Source of the DNA: Candidatus Palauibacter scopulicola
GTDB taxonomy: Bacteria > Gemmatimonadota > Gemmatimonadetes > Palauibacterales > Palauibacteraceae
DNA length: 64,000 nt
Reading direction: 5' to 3'
NCBI RefSeq assembly: GCF_947581915.1
Contig: NZ_CANPWG010000010.1
Span: 53,388-117,387, forward strand
Shown here: in pieces, positions 16,139-24,445 of the stretch
Layout of the letters: each line of letters begins with the position of its first letter
How positions within the stretch are numbered: position 1 is the stretch's first letter
Program-made: the position numbers and the translations under genes
The notes under the pieces: generated by a model
What the model was told of the DNA's origin: nothing
The model's input: only the letters and a program-made list of their open reading frames with translations
Database searches by the model: none

Positions 16139-16657
16139 TTACTCGTGCTCCTCGAGGATGCTGCGGCTCGTGACCTCCACGACCTCGCCTTCCCAGCCCG
16201 GAGGCGGCTGGCAGGGGTTGGCGTCGTAGGCGGGATCGTTGGGCCGCGGCGCGCCGCCGGGAGGGGCGCCGGCGCCGGATGAGCCCATGAAGAACTTGCT
16301 GCCATCGGTGAACGTCACGTCGCGGCCGTTGGCGCGCTTGAGCGAGTGATCCTTCGCCTGGTAGCCGTCCACGATGAGTTCGGTGCCGGGCGCGAGGCAG
16401 TCGCGCTGCAGGCCGCGGCGCAGGAGCGTGTTCGGCGTCCCGCCCTCGACCATCCAGACCTCGGATCCTGCATCGGTTTCGACCTCGAGGTGAATCCAGG
16501 TGTGCGGGTTCACCCATTCGAGCCGCACGACGGCGCCCCGGAGCCGGATGGGGGCGTTCCGGTCGAACTCCGCCCCGAAGGCGTGGTGCGCGATCAGCGG
16601 CGCGGCGGCGGCGAGCGCGACCCCGCCCGCCAGGAGGTAAAGAGGCAGCTTCCTCAT
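16139..16657 (-). CDS. DUF6152-like exported protein
   Basis: A 172-residue protein with a signal peptide (LPLYLLAGGVALAAAAP) followed by the hallmark IAHHAFGAEFDRNAPIRLRG and VVRLEWVNPHTWIHLEV. These HHAF and WVNPHxWI motifs define a small periplasmic beta-barrel family (DUF6152) of unknown function. The C-terminal third is Gly/Pro-rich. In this and related genomes it accompanies exported DFNGIW-type proteins, and two such genes lie directly upstream here on the same strand. Metal or ligand binding through the paired His is possible but unproven. Confidence 0.8.
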   Translation of the reverse strand: MRKLPLYLLAGGVALAAAAPLIAHHAFGAEFDRNAPIRLRGAVVRLEWVNPHTWIHLEVETDAGSEVWMVEGGTPNTLLRRGLQRDCLAPGTELIVDGYQAKDHSLKRANGRDVTFTDGSKFFMGSSGAGAPPGGAPRPNDPAYDANPCQPPPGWEGEVVEVTSRSILEEHE

Positions 16658-16768
16658 CGATCCCACCCGTGTCTCAACCAACGATCCGGCACGGCGACGC
16701 CGGTCCTGCATCCGCGCTCCAACGTAACAGCCGCCGGGGAGTTCCCGCGACGGGCCAGCCGCCCCCGG

Positions 16769-17839
16769 CTAGCGTTCCTGGGCGCGGGCACCGCTGAGCA
16801 CGTTGGAGAGGGCGTAGTTGCCCTCGTGGCAGGCGTACTCGTAGAGCTGCCCGTCGAGGCGCGTGAAGGGCACTTCCCCGCCCCAGCTCTCGACGAATGT
16901 GTCCGGATCCTCGACCGTGAACTCGTAGTGGATCGTGTGCTCGTCCGCGCGCGTGAAGCGCTCCGTCACGGTCATCTTCTCCGAGCCCGGGCCGAACAGG
17001 TAGACGTAGGCCGCCATCTGGTCCGGATTCAGGTTCGTCGTGCGGACGACGAGCGTATCGCCCGCCCAGCGGCCCCATGATTCGCCGAACCATGGGCGCA
17101 CGCCGTCCGCGCGCGGCTTCGGCTCGCCCATGCGGATGATGCGCACATCGTGCACCATCTCGGTCAGGATCATGATGTGTCCGGGCGTCTGCACGATGGT
17201 GTAGTTGTTGTTGTAGAAGTAGTTCGGCAGCATCGGCGGACCGGCGTTGGAGCCGAAGGAGAGGATGCAGCGCTCGCCGATGGGCCGGTTCTCGGGGTTG
17301 TCGAACTCGCCCGCCAGCCTCCCGTAGGCCTCAAGACGCCGCCGCCGGCCCTCCGGAGTGAGGTCCGGGATGCGACCGTCTTCCGGGTGCGTGAGGAGCG
17401 AGCTTCGGGGCTCGCCGTTGAACACCGCGACCCGGTCGCCCGCGTCGATCCAGAAGTAGTTGTAGCCGCCCACGCCGCCGGCCGCTCCCGTGGACCCGTC
17501 GCCTCCCACCGGGGGGGCCTCGCGGTCCGGGTCGCTGGGCGCGTTGCGGTCGTCGATGAATTCCTGGCGCCGCCCCTCGCGGACCGCGACCTCCTCCGCC
17601 GTGAGCACGAGCGCCTCGCCCTCCGGGCGCTGCAGCGGCGTCATCGTCCCGTTCGTCCAGTCGCCCTGCAGATCGGGGTGCCCCTCTGCGGTGCGCGGGG
17701 CGATCCACCCATCCCCGTCTGCCTCGTGGCCGCCGCCGGCCCCGTCGCAGGCGGAGAACGCGACGGCGCCGAGCAGGGCGCCGAGGGACAGCACGCCGGG
17801 GCGTCCCCGCGGGCACGGGCGACGATTTGCGGACCTCAT
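16769..17839 (-). CDS. exported protein of the HPDLQGxW type, copy 1
   Basis: A 356-residue protein with a lipoprotein-like signal (GALLGAVAFSACDG). The mature start TAEGHPDLQGDWTNGTMTPL is the family's signature. Later motifs SWGRWAGDTLVVRTTNLN and MTVTERFTRADEHTIHYEFT recur almost unchanged in the next gene, so the two are paralogues. The family is common in Acidobacteriota-like and Gemmatimonadota-like genomes and has no established function. It is probably periplasmic and part of the same operon as the DUF6152-like protein. A long frame extension upstream of 17839 is a shadow of the neighbouring gene. Confidence 0.75.
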   Translation of the reverse strand: MRSANRRPCPRGRPGVLSLGALLGAVAFSACDGAGGGHEADGDGWIAPRTAEGHPDLQGDWTNGTMTPLQRPEGEALVLTAEEVAVREGRRQEFIDDRNAPSDPDREAPPVGGDGSTGAAGGVGGYNYFWIDAGDRVAVFNGEPRSSLLTHPEDGRIPDLTPEGRRRRLEAYGRLAGEFDNPENRPIGERCILSFGSNAGPPMLPNYFYNNNYTIVQTPGHIMILTEMVHDVRIIRMGEPKPRADGVRPWFGESWGRWAGDTLVVRTTNLNPDQMAAYVYLFGPGSEKMTVTERFTRADEHTIHYEFTVEDPDTFVESWGGEVPFTRLDGQLYEYACHEGNYALSNVLSGARAQER

Positions 17840-17874
17840 CGGCGCTGACGCGGGGTTTGCCACGGGCCGCCCGG

Positions 17875-18762
17875 CTACCGGATGGGGTTCTTCCGAAGGT
17901 GTCCGTACATCAACTCCTCCACGAAGGGGACGCACTTGAACTGCCCCAGCCGCGCGTTCGGGTCGACGTTCCGGTACAGCGGCAGGCGGATCGTCCACGG
18001 CTCCGAGAACGTGTCGGGGTCCTCCATCGTGGCCTCGTACATGAGGTGGTCGGGCCCGAGCATCGTCCACCGTTCCGTGACCGTGAGCCGGTAGCCGTGG
18101 TGGTTCCCCGCCCGGTCGAACCAGGTCTGCCCGTTGAAGCCGTTCACGGTGACGACGAAGGTGTCCTCCTCCCAGCGCCCCACCGACTGGCCCATCCAGG
18201 AGTCCACCTGCGGGGGACCGGGGTCCTCCAGATAGATGTCGCGCACGGCCCCGGCGTACTCGTAGGCGATGAAGAACTTCGACTCGCTCTGGAAGATCTG
18301 GAACGGGAGGTGCATGTAGTTCGCGCGCGGTACGCCGGGCAGGTAGCAGCGGATCTCGGGGTCGCGCTCGAGCCAGCGCTCGCGGTTCTCGTCGCGCCGC
18401 TCCAGGGCTTCCGGGAGATAGGGGATGCTCCCGCCGACCACGATGCCCTGCCCCGACGGCACGGACCCCACGGCGCCGAGCGCCACGACCTCGTTGGCCG
18501 GAACGGGCACGACGGGGCCTTCCTGCATGGCGAGCGCCGGACGCGCCATGTGCGGCTCGATGTCCCAGTACGCGTTTCCGAGTGCCGACCAGATGCCGTT
18601 GAAATCTGGACGCCCCGAGGCCGTGCGCGGGATGTCGTCGCTCGGCGCGCAACCCGTAAAGGCGCCCGCAACCAGCGCAACGAGGGCGATCGAGGTCCGG
18701 CCCCTCCCGCCGGAACTCCGCCGCCTGTCCCGCGCCGCGCGCATTCTCCGAACGTTCGTCAT
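17875..18762 (-). CDS. exported protein of the DFNGIW type, copy 2
   Basis: A 295-residue protein. The start ATG 18762 has CTGGAGG about 9 nt upstream. After the signal (TSIALVALVAGAFTGCAPS, lipid Cys likely), the signature GRPDFNGIWSALGNAYWDIE follows, then SVGRWEEDTFVVTVNGFN and LTVTERWTMLGPDHLMYEAT. These align with the paralogue downstream, 35 nt away. It is the first gene of the minus-strand unit that runs to the leishmanolysin-like protease. The function is unknown. Confidence 0.75.
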   Translation of the reverse strand: MTNVRRMRAARDRRRSSGGRGRTSIALVALVAGAFTGCAPSDDIPRTASGRPDFNGIWSALGNAYWDIEPHMARPALAMQEGPVVPVPANEVVALGAVGSVPSGQGIVVGGSIPYLPEALERRDENRERWLERDPEIRCYLPGVPRANYMHLPFQIFQSESKFFIAYEYAGAVRDIYLEDPGPPQVDSWMGQSVGRWEEDTFVVTVNGFNGQTWFDRAGNHHGYRLTVTERWTMLGPDHLMYEATMEDPDTFSEPWTIRLPLYRNVDPNARLGQFKCVPFVEELMYGHLRKNPIR

Positions 18763-18945
18763 CGCCGTCGCCTCCAGGTGGACGTTTCCGTGCGAACCGG
18801 ATCGAAACTGCGACCGCGCGCATTTTCCGGCCAGATTCGCCCGACCGGATCGTCTGGCCAGATTGGGGCCGGAAACCCACATTCGATACAGGGGCGGACG
18901 CGCGCCGGGGTTGGGTTCGGCAACACTGAACGACCGGGAGGAGAC

Positions 18946-20064
18946 ATGAAGAAGCTGCGCGTAACCGGACTGGCACACCTTACAGCACTGGGGGCCGTCT
19001 TCCTCGGCATCGCGGCCTGCGGCGCGGAGGAGGCCGCGGAAGACGAAATGATGGATCCGGCCGAGGTCACGGATCCGGCGGCGGCGGGTCTCCCGAATCC
19101 CACGCCCAACGTCATCAAGGACTGGGCGCCGCTTCCGGATGGCCGCGAGTGGGGTTCCACGGCGGGCATCGACATCGATCCCATCGACGGCCACATCTGG
19201 GCCTACGACCGCTGCGGCGGGATCGCGCTCGCCGGCGGGTGCGCCGAGAACATCGTCGATCCCGTGTTCAAGTTCCACCGCGAGACGGGCGAGGTCCTGG
19301 CGAGCTTCGGCGCCGACCTCTTCGTGCTTCCGCACGGGATCCACGTGGACGACGACGGGAACGTCTGGATCACCGACTCCATGGGCACGCTCGACAAGGG
19401 GCACACGGTGGTGAAGTTCTCGCCCGAGGGGGAGGTGCTGATGACGCTCGGCGTGCCGGGCCGGGTGGGCACCGAGCCGGGCTACTTCAACGGACCGTGC
19501 GACGTGATCACCGCCCCCGACGGCTCCATCTTCGTCTCGGACGGTCACAGCGGGCAGAACGCGAACCCGCCGGAGGGCTCCACCGGCCGCGTTATCAAGT
19601 TCACGCCCGAGGGGGAGTACATCATGGAGTGGGGCGTGATCGGAGACGGACCGGGCGAATTCCGGACGCCGCACGCGCTGGAGTTCGATTCGCAGGGGCG
19701 GCTGTGGGTAGCGGATCGCGGGAACCACCGCATCCAGATCTTCGACCAGGAAGGGAACCTGCTCGATACCCATTACCAGTACGGCCGGGTGAGCGGACTG
19801 TACATCGACGATGAGGACAACGTGTACGCGATCGACTCGGAGTCGAACCCCAACACGCACTCGGACTGGCTGACCGGTGTCCGCATCGGGCACGCGTCGG
19901 AGGACGTCGTCACGGCCTTCATCCCGCCACACGAGTCCGACGACCCGCAGGGCGAGGCCGGCGAGGGCGTCGCGGTCGATGCGGACGGGAACGTCTATGC
20001 CGCGGAGGGGCCGAACTCGCGGGCCGCCGCCGAGGGCGGAATCACGAAGTACACGCGCAATTGA
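18946..20064 (+). CDS. NHL-repeat propeller lipoprotein, peptidyl-alpha-hydroxyglycine lyase-like
   Basis: A 372-residue protein; ATG 18946 has GGGAGGAG just upstream. The lipoprotein signal ends LGIAACGAEE. Six NHL-type blades follow, for example HGIHVDDDGNVWITDS, GPCDVITAPDGSIFVSDG, HALEFDSQGRLWVADRGNHR, and VAVDADGNVYAAEG. The order and spacing of His-containing blades resemble the PAL domain of peptide-amidating enzymes, where His residues bind zinc. Whether those ligands are complete cannot be judged here. It may be a plain binding propeller. A PHM-like protein, the partner reaction in animals, lies at 5012-6610 in the same window. Confidence 0.8.
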   Translation: MKKLRVTGLAHLTALGAVFLGIAACGAEEAAEDEMMDPAEVTDPAAAGLPNPTPNVIKDWAPLPDGREWGSTAGIDIDPIDGHIWAYDRCGGIALAGGCAENIVDPVFKFHRETGEVLASFGADLFVLPHGIHVDDDGNVWITDSMGTLDKGHTVVKFSPEGEVLMTLGVPGRVGTEPGYFNGPCDVITAPDGSIFVSDGHSGQNANPPEGSTGRVIKFTPEGEYIMEWGVIGDGPGEFRTPHALEFDSQGRLWVADRGNHRIQIFDQEGNLLDTHYQYGRVSGLYIDDEDNVYAIDSESNPNTHSDWLTGVRIGHASEDVVTAFIPPHESDDPQGEAGEGVAVDADGNVYAAEGPNSRAAAEGGITKYTRN

Positions 20065-20116
20065 TTCGCGATTCGATGCGCAGCGGTTGCAGGGCTGCCG
20101 CAGGAGAAAAAGGACG

Positions 20117-20875
20117 ATGAGGATGAGAAGATTCGCTTCGGGGATGGCGGTGGGCGCGCTGGCACTGGCCTTCGCGGGATCCGCCGCCGTCGCCCAGGAA
20201 CTCGAGGAAGTATGTCCGGATTCGCCGGACATGACGGGAGCCCTATGGGGGCTGGTCGCGGATGGGGACACTCAGATGGGGCTGCCCGCCGCCACCGTCG
20301 TCGCCTCCTGGGAGAAGGACGGCGAGTCGGGGCAGATGGAGGGACAGACCGCGCTGGACGGCGGGTACACGCTGTGCTACGTGCCGCTCGGCGTCGAGAT
20401 CTCGGTGCAGCCGGTGTTCATGGGCACCGGAGGGGCCCCGGCGACGGCCAATCTCACCGAGCAGATCACCCGCATGGACCTCACGTTTTCGCTCTCCGCC
20501 GTCGGTAGCGGGGGCGGGGGCGGGGACGACGACCGCATCTGGGCCTGCTTCGGCGGCACCACGGACAATCAGATCAACCTCCAGAATACGCGTCTCCTCC
20601 GGTGCGACCCGGGGTGGGAGGGGATCGACCGCTGTCCGAAGGAGTCGGAGTACGGTCAGGTGCAGGCGACGATGACGGGCGGCGGCCTGTCGGCGGACGA
20701 TGCGGACCGGATCGACGAAATAGCCGGAAGTTCGGACTTTCGCGAAGCTCTCGAAAAGCTCGTCGGCGATGCCGCGCGGCTCGGGGCGAACGCCATGATC
20801 AACGTCCGGATGAACCGGAATTCCCTCACCGCCGAGGCGGTCACGATCGCCGTCGATCCCACCAGCTGCCGCTGA
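20117..20875 (+). CDS. exported protein, regulatory-like N-domain plus YbjQ-like C-domain
   Basis: A 252-residue protein with a signal peptide (SGMAVGALALAFAGSAAVAQ). An N-terminal beta-sandwich resembles carboxypeptidase regulatory domains (GLPAATVVASWEKDGESG, then YTLCYVPLGVEISVQPVF). A Gly/Asp linker follows, and then a C-terminal segment with ARLGANAMINVRMNRNSLTA, which is the core motif of YbjQ/DUF74-type domains (LGANAxxxVR). Cys residues in the middle region may pair. It is 52 nt downstream of the NHL lipoprotein. The function is unknown. Confidence 0.7.
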   Translation: MRMRRFASGMAVGALALAFAGSAAVAQELEEVCPDSPDMTGALWGLVADGDTQMGLPAATVVASWEKDGESGQMEGQTALDGGYTLCYVPLGVEISVQPVFMGTGGAPATANLTEQITRMDLTFSLSAVGSGGGGGDDDRIWACFGGTTDNQINLQNTRLLRCDPGWEGIDRCPKESEYGQVQATMTGGGLSADDADRIDEIAGSSDFREALEKLVGDAARLGANAMINVRMNRNSLTAEAVTIAVDPTSCR

Positions 20876-20885
20876 TGCTGGCGAG

Positions 20886-20925
20886 CGTCGGGCGCGGGCT
20901 CCAGTCCGAGGAGCCCGACCCGACG
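20886..20925. terminator. long hairpin between converging genes
   Basis: CGTCGGG pairs with CCCGACG (outer 7 bp) and GGGCTCC with GGAGCCC (inner 7 bp), with a small asymmetric internal loop (CGC/GA) and a 7-nt apical loop. Flanking GCTGGC/GCCAGC can extend the base. It is symmetric and lies between the stop at 20875 and the Tricorn stop at 20946, so it can terminate both. Confidence 0.6.
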
Positions 20926-20945
20926 CCTTCGGGCCAGCAGGCCTG

Positions 20946-23900
20946 CTAAGGTCGCCGCACGCGGATCGGGAAGGGCGGACGCTCGGGGGTCGCCACGGGT
21001 GACGCCTCGAGTTGCTCCAGCACGACCTCGATCGCCTTCTCCAGTTGCGGGTCGACGCCCGCGATCACCTCGGCCGGCCACTGCTCGACCTCGATATCCG
21101 GCGGCACGCCCACGTTCTCGACGATGAACCCGTCCTCGGTCCAGATCGCGAGGTTCGGCGCCGTGATCGACCCGCCGTCCATCAGGACCGGGAAGCCCAG
21201 GACGCCGACCAGCCCGCCCCAGGTGCGACGGCCGATGAGCGTGCCCATATCGAGCTTGCGGAACATCCACGGCAGCATGTCGCCGCCGGAACCGGCCGTC
21301 TCGTCGATGAGCATCACCTTCGGGCCCGGGATGGCGCCCTGCGGCGTGACGAGGTCGGCCCCGTACCGCATCGCCCAGTGCGACATGTACGGCCGCCGGA
21401 GGATGTTGATGTAGTAGTCCGCGATCTGGCCGCCACCGTTGTGCCGCTCGTCGATGATCACGGCCTCCCGGTTCGTCTGCGGGAAGAAGTAGCGCTTGAA
21501 GTACTCGTGTCCCGCGCCGGCCGTGTTGGGGACGTACACGTATGCGACGCGCCCGTCGGTGGCTTCGTCGACCCGCGCGAGGTTGCCCTCCACCCAGTCC
21601 CGGTTCCGCAGCGCGCCCTCGTTCGCCACCGGCACGACGTCGACGGTGCGCGACCCCGTCCCGTCCGGCGACGGGCCGACGGTGATGGAGACGATCCGGC
21701 CGGCCGTGTTCTCGAACCGGCTGTAGAGGTTTTCCGGCGCCGAGAGCGCAACCCCTTCGACCGCCAGCAGGTATTCGCCCGCCTCGACCTCGACCCCCGG
21801 CTCCGTGAGCGGGGAGCGGAGTCCCGGGTTCCAGTTGAGGCCCCCGTACACCTTTTCGAACCGGTACCGCCCCTGGTCGACGACGAAATCCGCTCCGAGG
21901 AGGCCACCCGGCACGTCATCCGTTTCGTGCAGGAAATCGCCGCCACCGCCGCGGTGGTGCCCCACGGCAATCTCGGAATGGAGCCACGTCATGAGCCGGT
22001 TCAGGTCCGCCCGCGAGGTGAGGTGGGGCAGGAACACGGCGTACTTTTTCTTCATGGCGGGCCAGTCCGCGCCGTGCATGTTGGGGTCGTAGAAGTAATC
22101 GCGGTTGATCCTCCAGGCCTCATCGTAGATCTGACGCCACTCCGCCCGCGGGTCGATCCGCACCTGGACGTCGGCGACGCGGAGCCGGTCCGCGCCGGAT
22201 CCGATGTCCGTCCCGCCGGCGTTGCCGATGAACCAGCCGCCGGACGTCGCGTACAGCACGCTCCTGCGGTCCGCGGAAAGATCGTAGAAGCGCGTGCCGC
22301 CGACCACCGTCGCCGCCTCGCGGTCGGCGAGGGAGAAGCGGTGGAGGCTGGGGCCCGCACCGGGGCTTCCGAACCCGCTGGCCGTCTCGCTTCGGACGTA
22401 GAAGAGCTGGCCCGGGTCGCCGGGCTGCAGGTTCGCGTAGCCGGCTTCGGGCAATGGCAGGGCGAGGATCCGCTGGTCGAGCCCGTCGAAGTCGATGCGG
22501 ACCGTCACCTCCTCCCCTTCGTCGGCCCCCTCCGCCGCCGGTTCCGCCTCATCCCCCGCCTCCTCGTCGCTCTCCCTCGCCAGCGGGGACGGCGTGCCCT
22601 TCTCGAGCACCACGAGATAAATCGCGTTCGTACTCTCGAAGTCGTTGTTCGACTGGGCGAACCACTGCACGACGGGGCCCGCGTCGGTGGATGACGTGAG
22701 ATAGAGGTACTTGCCGCCGGCGTCGAAGACGGCCTCGGACACGTCGCTGAGGCCGTCCGTGACCGCCGTCGTCTCGCCCGTTTCCAATAGGTGCACGTAG
22801 GCGGTGCGGATGTTGGTCTCGTTGTTGCGCGTGTAGACGAGCCAGCGCGAATCCGGCGACCAGGCGTGCGAGGGCGGGGGCAGCGGGCCGTACATCACGT
22901 CGGCGTCCACGCGGTGCGTGTCCCCGGAGGCGAGATCGATCCAGTACACGGCCCGCGAGTTGTCCGTGTAGCTGATCTTCGTGCCGTCGGGCGACCACAC
23001 CGGGTCCGCGTAGAACCCGGCGCCATCCAGGGCGTAGCGGCGCGCCTCTCCCGCACCCGACTGCGGAGCCACGTACAGCCGGTACTCGCCCGAGGCGTCG
23101 GAGAACCAGGCGATCGACTCTCCGTCCGGCGACCAGGCGGGGCTCCGCTCGTGGGCGGCGGTCGACTGCGTGAGGTTGCGGTCGTCCCCCTTGTCGCGCG
23201 GCAAGGTGACGATCTCGCCCCGGAACTCGAAGACGGCGCGGGTGCCGGAGGGCGAGAGGCTCGCGCCGCGGACGAAGTTCTCACCGCCGGCGTAGCGGGG
23301 CCGCACTTCCAGGAGGTCCGTCGCGATCCGCACCGGCACCAGGTGGCTCGCGCCCGGGCCGGGATCGAGCAGGTGCAGCCGCCCGGCCTGCTCGTAGGCG
23401 ATGCGGCCGGCGCCGGCCGACGCGTTCAGCACCGGGAAGTCCTCGTGCGCGGTGATCCGCGAGACGTGCCCGGTCCCCGTGTCGTAGGCGTGGACGTTGA
23501 ACTCCCCGTCGCGGTCCGAGCGGAAGTAGACGCGGTCCCCGATCCACATGGGATCCGTGTCGTTCGAGCGGCCCTCCGGCTGCGGAATCTGCACGACGGA
23601 ATGGTCCGCCACGTCGTAGATCCAGATCCGCGTCGTCGTCCCGCCCCGGTAATTCTTCCACTGCGTGAAGGCTTCGTACAGCGGCGTGTAGGCGATCTTC
23701 GCGCCGTCCGGCGAATAGGTCGCCTTGAACGCGTGCGGAATGGGCAACTGCTCAGGGTGTCCGCCGCTCGTCGCGACCGTGAACAACTGCGCGTGGCGGC
23801 CCGTGTAGGCGTTCCGTCCCGACGAAAAGAGCACCGCCGACCCGTCGGGCGTGAAGCTCTGGACGACATCGGCTCCGGGGTGCCACGTGAGCCGGGCGGG

Positions 23901-24227
23901 CACACCGCCCTCCGCGGGCACGAGAAAGACATCGGTGTTGCCGTCGTACTCGCCGCTGAACGCGATCCATTCGCCGTCCGGCGAGAAGCGCGGGTTGAAC
24001 TCGACGCCGACGTGCGAGGTCAGCCTGCGCGGCGAACTCCCGTCGATGTCCGCGGTCCACAGGTCGCCGGCGTACGCGAACGCGATCCGGTCCGCGCTCA
24101 CCGCAGGCTGCGCGAGCATGAGCGTGCCGGCGGCGTCCTGTGCCCAGGCGGGCCGGAACGAGGCCGCGAGGAGCATGGCGGTGAACGTCGTGAGGCGGAG
24201 GGAGCGTGCCTTCGAACTTGCCTTCAT
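20946..24227 (-). CDS. Tricorn-type S41 protease
   Basis: A 1093-residue exported protein. The signal ends at RPAWAQ. A Tricorn-like 6-bladed propeller (ISRRLTSHVGVEFNPRFSPD type repeats) is followed by a 7-bladed propeller with SPDG/WSPD repeats. The rest is the core: helical C1, PDZ (about 860-920) and the S41 catalytic C2. The likely general base His lies in EIAVGHHRGGGGDF (about residue 757), and the nucleophile Ser is in AGSGGDML (about residue 980); both positions agree well with H746 and S965 of Thermoplasma Tricorn. It degrades peptides, here probably in the periplasm. An acidic low-complexity insert (about 550-580) interrupts the propeller region. Confidence 0.92.
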   Translation of the reverse strand: MKASSKARSLRLTTFTAMLLAASFRPAWAQDAAGTLMLAQPAVSADRIAFAYAGDLWTADIDGSSPRRLTSHVGVEFNPRFSPDGEWIAFSGEYDGNTDVFLVPAEGGVPARLTWHPGADVVQSFTPDGSAVLFSSGRNAYTGRHAQLFTVATSGGHPEQLPIPHAFKATYSPDGAKIAYTPLYEAFTQWKNYRGGTTTRIWIYDVADHSVVQIPQPEGRSNDTDPMWIGDRVYFRSDRDGEFNVHAYDTGTGHVSRITAHEDFPVLNASAGAGRIAYEQAGRLHLLDPGPGASHLVPVRIATDLLEVRPRYAGGENFVRGASLSPSGTRAVFEFRGEIVTLPRDKGDDRNLTQSTAAHERSPAWSPDGESIAWFSDASGEYRLYVAPQSGAGEARRYALDGAGFYADPVWSPDGTKISYTDNSRAVYWIDLASGDTHRVDADVMYGPLPPPSHAWSPDSRWLVYTRNNETNIRTAYVHLLETGETTAVTDGLSDVSEAVFDAGGKYLYLTSSTDAGPVVQWFAQSNNDFESTNAIYLVVLEKGTPSPLARESDEEAGDEAEPAAEGADEGEEVTVRIDFDGLDQRILALPLPEAGYANLQPGDPGQLFYVRSETASGFGSPGAGPSLHRFSLADREAATVVGGTRFYDLSADRRSVLYATSGGWFIGNAGGTDIGSGADRLRVADVQVRIDPRAEWRQIYDEAWRINRDYFYDPNMHGADWPAMKKKYAVFLPHLTSRADLNRLMTWLHSEIAVGHHRGGGGDFLHETDDVPGGLLGADFVVDQGRYRFEKVYGGLNWNPGLRSPLTEPGVEVEAGEYLLAVEGVALSAPENLYSRFENTAGRIVSITVGPSPDGTGSRTVDVVPVANEGALRNRDWVEGNLARVDEATDGRVAYVYVPNTAGAGHEYFKRYFFPQTNREAVIIDERHNGGGQIADYYINILRRPYMSHWAMRYGADLVTPQGAIPGPKVMLIDETAGSGGDMLPWMFRKLDMGTLIGRRTWGGLVGVLGFPVLMDGGSITAPNLAIWTEDGFIVENVGVPPDIEVEQWPAEVIAGVDPQLEKAIEVVLEQLEASPVATPERPPFPIRVRRP

Positions 24228-24445
24228 TGGAGCCTTCGCAATCTGAGGTGGTCTCGAATCGAGCCGCGAACGGCGCCTGATTGTACGTCGGGAGACGTCG
24301 AAACCGGTACCGGCGGCCGGCCGTATCGACTCCGCGTCGACACCGGATCGACCTTGGTCGTGCGGTTGCCCGCCCGCGTCGGGCTTCCTTACCGTCTCTC
24401 GCGCGAGCGTCGTTACCCGCTTCGAACCTGCCCCGGAGTTACCCA

